DNA of 38,292 nt from Prado023 sp049688395 (lineage in GTDB: Bacteria; Actinomycetota; Actinomycetes; S36-B12; CAIYMF01): the NCBI GenBank assembly GCA_049688395.1, contig JBAVKQ010000327.1, positions 1-38,292 of the forward strand, given 5' to 3'. The position numbers were made by a program, and so were the translations under genes. Under the pieces are notes generated by a model. That model was not told the DNA's origin, made no database searches, and saw only the letters and a program-made list of their open reading frames with translations. Positions 14,883-23,496 of this stretch are shown here, in pieces; the stretch's first letter is position 1; each line of letters opens with the position of its first letter.

Positions 14883-17519
14883 ATGGACACCCAAGAGCTG
14901 GACCTCACTGGTTCGGATGTCTTCTTGAGTTACGCGCACCTGGACGGGAGTGATGCCGCGGAGGCCATCGTTGACTTTCTCAGGGGCCTTGGGTACTCGT
15001 GCTGGTGGGATAGGGAAGGGCTTAAGCCGGGTGACTACTACGATCGGATCGTCCTACCCGCTATCAGCGCAGCGAAGTACTTCCTCCTTCTCGCTACGCC
15101 GGCCGCCCTCGAGAGCCGCGAAGTGCAGGACGAAGTGTCCCATTCAGTTGACACTCACAAGGATCAGCGGTCTTGGATCGCGTACGGGATCGATACCGAG
15201 CATGGCGTGACCAGCATCCATAAGAACCTGATCAACAGGGGTCAGGGAGTGACCGCGGATGCTGTTCCTGCGGACGCCGCGAGAGCGGCATGGGACTGCG
15301 TGCAACATGCCTTCTCCGATGACCGCAAGAATGACCTTGCTCATGCGAAGGTGGAAATCGGCCGGCTGCTGTCCAGACACCTCCAAGCCCCTAGTGATGA
15401 GAGGGTATTCGAGGAACTCGTCGAATGGGGCGCGCGGGCAAAGCTCGCTTCTTGGGGGGTGAAATCTAAGGAATGGGACACCGACAAGATCTTCTCATTT
15501 TTCCATTCAGGGCCGTCAGGTGACGCCGCTTATCAATTGCTGCTTCCGGATGTGGACGGAAAGTTTTGGGTGCCCTTCGTTTGCCGAGTGCTTGATCCGA
15601 GTGAAGCATTGGTCAAGCAGTACCAGCCTGAAGACCTCTCAAAACTGCTCTGGGATTCTCTGGACAAGAAACAGAGATCCGCTCTGAAGTCGGGCGCCAA
15701 GTCCGGTGCCAGCCCGAGGTTGCGCTACCTGTACACGACCGTGCGCACCCTCGACTCTGAGGCTTCGCTGGTGAAGACATTCAGCACCGGATTCGACGGT
15801 AGTCGCCTGAGCCCAATCGTCGGAGCCAGCACTACCGCGTTCGCCGCCAGCAGCCAGCCAGTTCGGATCGATGACTCGGTGAGGACCAGGCACGTCGCGT
15901 TGCCCGTCAAGACCAAGAGCCCCAAGGTCGGTCGTGACTCCCCTGACGACTGTGTGCAGGGCCGTGCAGTCGAACTTCTCAAGGGGCTCAGCCAGCGCGG
16001 AGATGGGCTGAGTACCTTCTTGAACGGAGTCCTGGAAGCGGCCGCTGCTGGCCGTGTGATCGTCGAGACTGCCAGCGGCGATCGTCTGGTCTCTGAACTC
16101 AGGGGAGCACTCCTGGCTATGGCATTCTTCGCCAATGACATGTTCATCGGAGCACAGGTCAATCAGGGGACCCCGATCAAGGAATGGTCAGGCACTCCTG
16201 TAGCTGTGACGGTAGAAGACGCTGCGCATTTTGCTGCTATCTTGGCAAAGGCCCGCAAAGCCGCCGCCGAACTGCAGACGAGGAGCAAGAACCCATGGGC
16301 AAGCCAGAACGACGAAGCCCTCCGGCTCTTGGGACTCCCGGCGATCCTCAGGCATCTCAGAGACTGGGCTGATCGTTTCCCCGACCCGACAGGGCCCCCA
16401 CCGGAAGGTAGTCCTTCGGGTGGCCCCTCGGTCATCGACCAACAAGAGGTGATCTGGCTCGCAGACCTGTTCTGGCACTCGCTGTCGTTCCGCGCCCCTG
16501 GCTACCCCACGCCCGACGATCTCGAGTTCCAGGTCGCACTCGTGCACGAGAGTCTCGCCCACCAAACCGGGCCACACCGGCGCAGTAGCAGGGGCCGTCA
16601 GATCAGCGCCACGAGATCGGCCGAAATGGTTGCGGAGTCGTTGGCCATCTGTCTCGAGCGGGGGTTGCTTCCGGCGCCCCAGTCGCCACAGCAGCCTCTA
16701 TATGCAGCAATAGCCGAGTCGCTTGTCGCCCAACGCCGCGCCGATGAGGGTGCGGTACCGATCGCTGTGGACTGCGCTTTCGATATGGAACTCGAGCGTG
16801 CAATCGCCCGAGGTGGGTCCCCCTTCCATGTTGCATTCCCCATCGTGCTTCAACCCAGCGGCGGATGGGAATGGGTGGTTGCCGACTTCGATGGATTCGC
16901 AGAGGGGTTCGAGCAGCCTGAAGATCTCAGGAACGTGCGCCCTGGTTATGTGCGTCGCTTTTCGCAGTGGGGGCGGGACAAGGTGAACGGCCCGCTCCTC
17001 ATCCGATTGAACGGTGCCCCAATGCTCAGACCCTTCTCCCCGAGGCTCATCCCCGAAGGGGGGGATTTCGACTTCTCTGAGATCCCGGGGGGCAGGGATG
17101 AGGGGCCTATGGTCGTGATCCCTGCGGCATTCGGCGAGTTCGACGCAATGGCTTTCCTCCACATGGACCTTCAGAGCTTCGGCACAGAAAGCGACAAGGA
17201 CGACAGCATCGGGTGGCCGGAATGGGTTCGAATCGGGATCGGTGACAAGAGCCGCATGTGGATCTCCGTGGGCATGGGGATGGAGGACTGGAACAACCGC
17301 ATGCAGGTATTCATTCATGCGACGAGAGCGAGCATCATCGGTGCCCAGTCGGGGAATGCCAGGTCGTTCTCCGTGGCAGAGGGTCATGGGGATGACTTGG
17401 TGGGCTTCCTCACTGCGTGTTCGGTCAAGCCACTGAGCGGCAACGCCCCCCAGTTGGGCGAGATTCTCCGCGACTACGCCGATAGTTTGGGACGACATGC
17501 GAACGGAGTTGCCAAGTGA
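14883..17519 (+). CDS. TIR-domain protein with long uncharacterised C-terminus
   Basis: The 878-residue protein starts with a TIR domain (about 10-120): DVFLSYAHLDG at 12-22, the BB-loop region WWDREGLKPGD at 41-51, a hydrophobic strand KYFLLLATP at 65-73, and SREVQDEV at 78-85, where E84 aligns with the catalytic Glu of TIR NAD-hydrolases. The next 750 residues show no family I recognise. They include a helical part (about 120-260), Pro/Gly-rich spacers near 500-520, and an aromatic-rich, beta-looking end (about 620-860). The ATG follows the ATP-grasp stop with no gap and has AAGGGGG six bases upstream. It overlaps the STAND gene by four bases. By family, it is probably an NAD-consuming or cyclic-ADPR-type effector, or a TIR adaptor if E84 is not catalytic. 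Base composition looks less GC-rich than the flanking catabolic genes. Confidence 0.88.
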   Translation: MDTQELDLTGSDVFLSYAHLDGSDAAEAIVDFLRGLGYSCWWDREGLKPGDYYDRIVLPAISAAKYFLLLATPAALESREVQDEVSHSVDTHKDQRSWIAYGIDTEHGVTSIHKNLINRGQGVTADAVPADAARAAWDCVQHAFSDDRKNDLAHAKVEIGRLLSRHLQAPSDERVFEELVEWGARAKLASWGVKSKEWDTDKIFSFFHSGPSGDAAYQLLLPDVDGKFWVPFVCRVLDPSEALVKQYQPEDLSKLLWDSLDKKQRSALKSGAKSGASPRLRYLYTTVRTLDSEASLVKTFSTGFDGSRLSPIVGASTTAFAASSQPVRIDDSVRTRHVALPVKTKSPKVGRDSPDDCVQGRAVELLKGLSQRGDGLSTFLNGVLEAAAAGRVIVETASGDRLVSELRGALLAMAFFANDMFIGAQVNQGTPIKEWSGTPVAVTVEDAAHFAAILAKARKAAAELQTRSKNPWASQNDEALRLLGLPAILRHLRDWADRFPDPTGPPPEGSPSGGPSVIDQQEVIWLADLFWHSLSFRAPGYPTPDDLEFQVALVHESLAHQTGPHRRSSRGRQISATRSAEMVAESLAICLERGLLPAPQSPQQPLYAAIAESLVAQRRADEGAVPIAVDCAFDMELERAIARGGSPFHVAFPIVLQPSGGWEWVVADFDGFAEGFEQPEDLRNVRPGYVRRFSQWGRDKVNGPLLIRLNGAPMLRPFSPRLIPEGGDFDFSEIPGGRDEGPMVVIPAAFGEFDAMAFLHMDLQSFGTESDKDDSIGWPEWVRIGIGDKSRMWISVGMGMEDWNNRMQVFIHATRASIIGAQSGNARSFSVAEGHGDDLVGFLTACSVKPLSGNAPQLGEILRDYADSLGRHANGVAK

Positions 17520-19906
17520 GCACGAGCGCCCGAAATCCATTCCCGGGGCCGGTGCCGCTTACCGAATCGCAGGGAAGCCTGCTCTTTGGACGCGCGTCCG
17601 AAAAGGACGAGCTAATGATGCGGTTGCGGCCGGGATCTGCGCTCAAGATCATCCAGCTGACCGCGGACAGCGGTATCGGTAAGACCTCACTTCTGGATGC
17701 GGGTCTGGTGCCACGATTGGTCGACGGGGGACGGACTGTGGTCCTGATCCGGGACTGGTCGGCCGTGAGCGGCCGCAGTGGGGTGGATAACCTCGCGGAA
17801 GCGCTGATGAACGGACTGGGAAGAGCTGTCTGCGAAGACATGGGTCTCGAGCAGCTCCGCGAGGGGACAGGCTCCGAGCCGGGCAATGCCGAAGAGATAG
17901 TGGACGAGATCGACGACTTCTTCGGCGAAGATCTCGTGGTCATCCTCGACCAGTTCGAGGAGCTGTTCCGCCTCGATCCTTCGCTGGGCCACGAGTTTCT
18001 GGGCGCACTTGTTGAACGCTACGCCCGTCGTTCCCCTCTGTCCTTCCGCACCATTGTCTCCTTGCGTTCCGAGTACCGTGCTGAGCTGGGTCTGATCGAA
18101 TCCAAGCTCAGCACGGACAGGTGGCTTTGGTACCCGCTCGATCACGTGGAGGATCAGGTCGTGGCCGACCTCATCACCGCTGGTCTGCCCCCTGAGCAGC
18201 GGCCTTTCGGAGCCGATGAGGCAGAGGTGCTCAAGGACCTGTGGGTGCTGGCAGCCTACGGAGCAACGGCTCAGAATCGCGGCAAGTGGTGGAAGCCCCG
18301 CGTCGGGCTCCTCCAAATGCAGGCGATGCTGTGGGTGCTGTGGGAGCGCCTTCGAGGCGACTCGCAGGTCAAGCTTTCTTGGCAGTCCACGCTTGCGGCG
18401 CTAGGAGTTACGACATCCTCCGAGCGGCAGGAACTTACCCCGAGTGAACTGGAGCGAGGTGCCACAGCGGCGTTTCAGGCCGCTCTGCGAGCCTACCTCG
18501 ACGAGGCTTTTGACGAGTTGATGTTGCGAGCCGGGGACGGTTCCGCGTCCCGAGGACACGATCGGCTGGTGGGGGAGCGGCGGGCGAGAGAGACCCGAGT
18601 GATGGCAGCTCTGCTCGCACCAGCCCTGTCGTCTGGAGGGTACAAGCAGGTTGTCGACACGGAAAAGCTTGCGCTGACCAGGACTGCTGTGGGCTTCCAG
18701 TACTTGGACAAGGCTGACGAGAAGGAATATGCGCGCTCCGCGATCCGCCGGGCGCGAGATGTGGCAGAGGCTGAGGGATCACGGTTCATCTGCTTCAGCC
18801 AGCTGGAGGACGACTACTCTCTCTTGCTCGGTGAACCTGACGTCGAGTTTGACGTGCAAACAGTCGGAGGGGACCAGGGGCTGGGCTCCGGCAGGGTTAT
18901 GACGCTCCACTGGCAGGTTGTCACCGCTGAGATCGCGGTGACGTACGAGCGCGCCCTGCAGTGGCTCAAGAAGCGCCAGATCGTTCGACTGACGCCAGGG
19001 CCGTGGCGCGACGGGTACCGCACTCGTGCGGTTTCAGTCACGCACGATGGCTACGGCGATCCCTTGGACGCGTGGGGTCGATACGAGTTGACGAAGCCCT
19101 CGACCTACGAGCACATGCTTATGGCTCTTCGCGGTGAGACCATCGAGATTCCTGATGGGATCAAGGCGACCAGCGATGGCTCCCCGGTTGTCTTGAGGCG
19201 ACTTTGCTGGCAGGGTGCCGAGATTGCTTTTGATTTGGCGAATGTCGTTTTCGAAGAATGCGATTTGCGGGGCTCGATCATCCAGGATGTGGAACACATG
19301 GAGGACGTTGAGTTCCGCAACTGCGTCACCGATGGACTGCTGATCCAGCGGTCCAAGATCTCGGGCGCTCGAGGGCTCCGGTTCGTGGTGGACTCCTCTT
19401 CCCTAGCCCCCGAACTCGCCGCGGCGGATGTCTTCGATACGAGCGTGTCCACGCTGACCCTGCAGAACAGGTGCGTTTTTACCGAGGGGACGCCTCTCGT
19501 ATTCCGGGGTCTCGAGGGCTACGGCATTTTCGTCACCGAGACAACAGGGGCTGCATGGTCAATCGTGGATTGCAGGCTCGACCACGTGCTCATCGGATCT
19601 GACGTGAAGATGGGGGGGGATTGGACTCTGCACTCGGGCATGATCGTCAACGCGTTCTTGTCGCATCTGGTGCTACGAGGGCGTTACTCCGTCGGCGGAG
19701 CTGGGGTGCGATCTGGCGAACTAGATCGCGTTGCGGAGCGCCTCGGCGTCTCGCCTATGGACCTGGGCATCACTGCCGAGCAACTCGATGAGTCGATGAC
19801 CGTTCGAGTGGCCAACGCGTCCTTGGTCCACGTCGAAGCTCAGCGGGTCAAGCTGTCAGGCGACTGGATTTGGCTCTGGCGAGACCAGAAGCAGTTCCCG
19901 GAGTAG
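17516..19906 (+). CDS. nSTAND1-type NTPase with pentapeptide-like C-terminus
   Basis: The 796-residue protein opens with the nSTAND1 lead motif NPFPGPVPL (7-15) and LFGRASEKDEL (23-33). The P-loop is ADSGIGKTS (50-58), where the usual first Gly is Ala but GKT is intact. Walker B is VVILDQFEELF (141-151), the diagnostic DQFEELF form, and IVSLRSEYRAEL (about 180) matches the sensor segment. Residues about 300-540 form a winged-helix/helical linker region. Residues about 555-640 have pentapeptide-repeat-like spacing (VVFEECDLRGS, VEFRNCVTDG), followed by a beta-rich tail that could be a sensor. The GTG start overlaps the TIR stop (GTGA). STAND proteins oligomerise on ligand binding, so this is the likely sensor or switch for the TIR partner. 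The gene ends 15 bp from the convergent putA stop. Confidence 0.9.
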   Translation: MSTSARNPFPGPVPLTESQGSLLFGRASEKDELMMRLRPGSALKIIQLTADSGIGKTSLLDAGLVPRLVDGGRTVVLIRDWSAVSGRSGVDNLAEALMNGLGRAVCEDMGLEQLREGTGSEPGNAEEIVDEIDDFFGEDLVVILDQFEELFRLDPSLGHEFLGALVERYARRSPLSFRTIVSLRSEYRAELGLIESKLSTDRWLWYPLDHVEDQVVADLITAGLPPEQRPFGADEAEVLKDLWVLAAYGATAQNRGKWWKPRVGLLQMQAMLWVLWERLRGDSQVKLSWQSTLAALGVTTSSERQELTPSELERGATAAFQAALRAYLDEAFDELMLRAGDGSASRGHDRLVGERRARETRVMAALLAPALSSGGYKQVVDTEKLALTRTAVGFQYLDKADEKEYARSAIRRARDVAEAEGSRFICFSQLEDDYSLLLGEPDVEFDVQTVGGDQGLGSGRVMTLHWQVVTAEIAVTYERALQWLKKRQIVRLTPGPWRDGYRTRAVSVTHDGYGDPLDAWGRYELTKPSTYEHMLMALRGETIEIPDGIKATSDGSPVVLRRLCWQGAEIAFDLANVVFEECDLRGSIIQDVEHMEDVEFRNCVTDGLLIQRSKISGARGLRFVVDSSSLAPELAAADVFDTSVSTLTLQNRCVFTEGTPLVFRGLEGYGIFVTETTGAAWSIVDCRLDHVLIGSDVKMGGDWTLHSGMIVNAFLSHLVLRGRYSVGGAGVRSGELDRVAERLGVSPMDLGITAEQLDESMTVRVANASLVHVEAQRVKLSGDWIWLWRDQKQFPE

Positions 19907-19921
19907 TTCGTCTGCATCGGT

Positions 19922-22900
19922 TCACCGGCCGCCGGGCACTCGGGGCTGGGGCCCGGCGCCGACGTTGCCGTAGCGGTGCGCGGTGATGCAGACGCTCTGC
20001 TCGTGCATCCAGCGCGGTGCCTCCACAGCCACGTCGGCCGCGATCGGGCGCCGATCCATGCTGACCCCGGCGTCGAGGCCGACCAGGGGCACATCGCCCG
20101 GGTCCTCGCCGGACAGCCAGCGCACCCGGCTCACGGCGCCGGCCGCCACCCGCGCCCGCGCCTGCGGCACCGACTCGATCACCGTGTCGGCTCCTCGGGA
20201 CGCGGTCGAGCTCAACGAGATCGGGGTGCCAGTCCGGGCCGCCAGGCGGCGCACCGACTCCAGGTCGACCGCGCGAGTCTCGGCGTCCACGCGGACCAGG
20301 ACCGGGGCCGACAACGGCCGGTAGCGGACCACGTTGCGCTCCACCGTGAGCCCGGCCAGATCCCGCGCGACGCTGCCGATCGACGCCCACCAGGCCTGCA
20401 CGTCCTCGTTGCTCAGGGCCTCCTCCCCGGGCGCCCAGTCGCGCAGGCACGCCACGTAGTTCTCCCCCCCGGCCTTGGCGTTGGGGCCCACCGAGGACTT
20501 CTTCCAGCCGCCGAACGGCTGCCGGTTGACCACGGCGCCCGTGGTGCCGCGGTTGACGTAGGCGTTGCCGGCCTGGATGCGCGAGATCCACGTCTCGCAC
20601 TCGCCGGTGTCCAGGGCGTGGATGCCTGCGGTCAGGCCGTAGTCGACAGCGTTCTGCCACTCGATGGCGGTGTCCAGGTCAGGGGCGCGCATGACGCCGA
20701 GCACGGGGCCGAACCACTCGGTGCGGTGCGTCCAGGAACCGGGCTGGACGCCGAGCTTCACACCTGGGCTCCACAGGTGTCCGGTGTCGTCGAGTTGGCG
20801 GGGCTCCACCAGCCACGATTCGCCCGGGTCCAGCACGGTCAGGGCCCGGCGCAGTGGACCCTGCGCCGGGCGGATGACCGGCCCGATCACGCTGGCCGGG
20901 TCATCGGCCGACCCGACCACCTCGGTGGTGACCGAATCGCGCAACTGGCGCAGGAATGCGGGATTGTCGTGCACGGAGGCCTCGACGATGGCCAAGCTGG
21001 CCGCCGAGCACTTCTGCCCGGCGTGGCCGAACGCACTGGCCACCAGGTCCTTGACCGCGGCGTCGATGTCGGCGGTGGCCGAGATCAGCAGGGCGTTCTT
21101 GCCCGAGGCCTCGGCCAGCAGGCGCAGGTCCGGGCGCCACGAGGTGAACAGTCGCGCGGTGTCCCAGGACCCGGTGAGGATCACCGCATCGACACCGGGG
21201 TGGGTGATCAGGTGCGCCCCGACCTCGTCGTCGCGGGTGGGCACGAACTGAAGCACGGTGCGCGGCACCCCGGCCCGCCAGAGCTGCTGGACCATCAGCC
21301 AGGCGGTGGCGACCGACTCGGGGGCCGGCTTGAGGATCACGGCGTTGCCCGCGGCCAGGGCGGCCAGCACCCCGCCCGCGGGGATCGCGTAGGGGAAGTT
21401 CCACGGTGGCACGACGGCCACCACGCCGACGGGGGTGCTCGCAGCGTCCCCGCCCAGGCTCAGGATCGCCGAGCGTCCGTAGAAGCGGGCGAAGTCGATC
21501 GCCTCGCTCACCTCGGGGATGCCCTGGTCCATCGTCTTGCCGGAGTCCAGGGACATGACCGCCAGGGTGTCGTGGCGCTCGGCAGCCATGACCCGGGCCG
21601 CCTCCCAGAGGATTCGACCCCGATCCCGGGGCCCGCGGCCCTCCCATTCGGCGATCGATGCCCGCGCGCAGGCCACGGCCTCGTCGACCACCTCGGTGGT
21701 GGCCACGCGGTAGGCGTACCAGGGGGCACCCCCGAGGCTGGGGTTGCCGCCGGGTTCCACGCCGTCCTCGCGCTCGATGCCGGCCACCAGGACCGGCACC
21801 GGACGGTCCCAGCCGGGTTCGTGCCGGTTGAGGGCGGCCTCGATCAGTGCGCGCTCCTCGGGCCGGGTGAGGTCGATCTCCGGCTCGTTGGCGAAGAGCT
21901 TCTCGGTGATCGGCTCGCTGCCGACCTCCTCGACGATGCCGTGCCGACGCGACTCGGTCGAGACCGTGATACGGGCAGCCACTGCGTCGCGGAACCGACG
22001 CTCCTGCTCGGCGAAGGTCGGCGAGCCGACGCTGAGGCTGAACGAGGCACGCAGGAAGTTCTCCGGGGCGGTGTTCTCGTCGAGGCGGCGCACCAGGTAG
22101 GCGACCGCCGAGGCGAAGTCGTCGCGCGCGGTCACCGGCGCGTAGAGCAGCACCGAGCCGACGTCACCGATGACAGCCAGCGCCTCGGCGTTGGCCATCC
22201 CCTCGAGCATCTCCATGTCGACCTGTTCGGGCACGCCGCGCGCCGCGGCGACCTCCAGCGCCCAGGCCAGGTCGAACAGGTTGTGGCTGGCGATCCCGAT
22301 CCGGACCGCGTCGGCGTTCTCCGGGCGCACCGCCGCGTCGACCAGTCGCTTCCACGAGGCGTCCACGTCGGCCTTGGAGTTATAGGGCGCCGGGGTCCAG
22401 CCGTGCAGCTGGCCCTCGGCGGACTCCATCGCCAGGTTCGCGCCCTTGACGATCCGCACCTTGATCCGCCCGCCACCGGTGCCGCGCCGCTGCGCCGACC
22501 AGGCCAGCAGCCGCCCGAACGCGCCATGACTCTCGGGCAGGTAGGCCTGCAGGACGATGCCGGCATCGGTGTCGGCGAACTCGGGTTCGCCCAGCACGGC
22601 CATGAACGCGTCGAGGGTCAGCTCGAGGTCGCGGTACTCCTCCATGTCGAGGTTGACGAAGGTGCGCGGGCTGGTGGAGTTCGCCGCCCGATACAGGCGG
22701 CGCAACCGCTCGGAGACCCTGAGCACCGAGCCCTGGTGGTCATAGGTGCTCAGCTGGGCGGCGATCGCCGAGATTTTGACCGAGATGTAGGTGACCTCGG
22801 GGCGTCCGAGCATCTCGACGACCCGATCCAGGCGCCGGGTGGCCTCCTTCTCGCCGAGCACCGCCTCGCCCAGGACGTTGATGTTCAGCCGTGCGCCGTC

Positions 22901-23353
22901 GGCGGCCCGGCGCTGCAGGTGCGCGCGCAGCGGCCTGGGTTCGGCCGGCAGGATGATGCCGGTCGAGGCGTCGCGCACCTGCCAGTGCACCAGCCGCATG
23001 CTCGACGCCGGCGCGAGCGCCGAGACCCGGCTCAGCGCCCGCAGGCCCACATGGTCGCGCACGCCGAGCGCGGCGGGGTTCGAGCCGCCAGCAGCCTCGC
23101 GCAGGGTTGCCGCGGCCCGCGCGGGGTCGCTGATCCGCATCACCTCATCGGTCAGGGCCATCGTCACCGGCAATCCCGCCGGGTCCGCCAGCAGCCGGGT
23201 CAACCGCCGGCGGTTGGCCTTCTCGCGCCGGGTGCGTTGCCCCTGCGCGGCGGTCATCCAGCGGGCCGCGCGTGCCACGGCCCGGTCGATCACCTCGTCG
23301 GCGTCGGGGCGGGTGGCGGGCAGGTCCAGGGAATCGGTGTCCACGGGGCTCAT
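19922..23353 (-). CDS. putA: Bifunctional proline dehydrogenase / glutamate semialdehyde dehydrogenase (PutA)
   Basis: The 1143-residue protein oxidises proline to pyrroline-5-carboxylate and then glutamate. The FAD-dependent PRODH barrel spans about 40-470, with YISVKIS near 189-195, VRIVKGAN near 299-306, and the substrate motif YLVRRLDEN at 419-427. The P5C dehydrogenase part spans about 530-1000: PPWNFPYAIP (649-658), LAEASGK with catalytic E748, and GHAGQKCSAA with nucleophile C782. There is no N-terminal DNA-binding domain, so it is not a trifunctional repressor. The ATG at 23353 has AGGA six bases upstream; the longer open frame to 23656 is Arg-rich and overlaps the next gene's 3' end. 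It lies convergent with the STAND gene and next to amine catabolism genes, fitting glutamate-family catabolism. Confidence 0.95.
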   Translation of the reverse strand: MSPVDTDSLDLPATRPDADEVIDRAVARAARWMTAAQGQRTRREKANRRRLTRLLADPAGLPVTMALTDEVMRISDPARAAATLREAAGGSNPAALGVRDHVGLRALSRVSALAPASSMRLVHWQVRDASTGIILPAEPRPLRAHLQRRAADGARLNINVLGEAVLGEKEATRRLDRVVEMLGRPEVTYISVKISAIAAQLSTYDHQGSVLRVSERLRRLYRAANSTSPRTFVNLDMEEYRDLELTLDAFMAVLGEPEFADTDAGIVLQAYLPESHGAFGRLLAWSAQRRGTGGGRIKVRIVKGANLAMESAEGQLHGWTPAPYNSKADVDASWKRLVDAAVRPENADAVRIGIASHNLFDLAWALEVAAARGVPEQVDMEMLEGMANAEALAVIGDVGSVLLYAPVTARDDFASAVAYLVRRLDENTAPENFLRASFSLSVGSPTFAEQERRFRDAVAARITVSTESRRHGIVEEVGSEPITEKLFANEPEIDLTRPEERALIEAALNRHEPGWDRPVPVLVAGIEREDGVEPGGNPSLGGAPWYAYRVATTEVVDEAVACARASIAEWEGRGPRDRGRILWEAARVMAAERHDTLAVMSLDSGKTMDQGIPEVSEAIDFARFYGRSAILSLGGDAASTPVGVVAVVPPWNFPYAIPAGGVLAALAAGNAVILKPAPESVATAWLMVQQLWRAGVPRTVLQFVPTRDDEVGAHLITHPGVDAVILTGSWDTARLFTSWRPDLRLLAEASGKNALLISATADIDAAVKDLVASAFGHAGQKCSAASLAIVEASVHDNPAFLRQLRDSVTTEVVGSADDPASVIGPVIRPAQGPLRRALTVLDPGESWLVEPRQLDDTGHLWSPGVKLGVQPGSWTHRTEWFGPVLGVMRAPDLDTAIEWQNAVDYGLTAGIHALDTGECETWISRIQAGNAYVNRGTTGAVVNRQPFGGWKKSSVGPNAKAGGENYVACLRDWAPGEEALSNEDVQAWWASIGSVARDLAGLTVERNVVRYRPLSAPVLVRVDAETRAVDLESVRRLAARTGTPISLSSTASRGADTVIESVPQARARVAAGAVSRVRWLSGEDPGDVPLVGLDAGVSMDRRPIAADVAVEAPRWMHEQSVCITAHRYGNVGAGPQPRVPGGR

Positions 23354-23496
23354 GTTCGTCCTGCCGGGCCCTGAACTCAATGCGACGGGCGGTGCGACCA
23401 GCAGTCCAGGGGGAGTGCGCCGGCAACCGCGCCGGGGGGGCGGGACTCGTGCGGTCGTCGGCGGAGCGCGCGCGCAGCGCCCCCTGCCACCTCTGA

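Noticed and set aside
19976..23374. A 1132-residue plus-strand open frame opposite putA
   Set aside because: It is rich in His/Arg/Gly and has no motifs, while the other strand encodes a complete PutA; it arises from high GC content.
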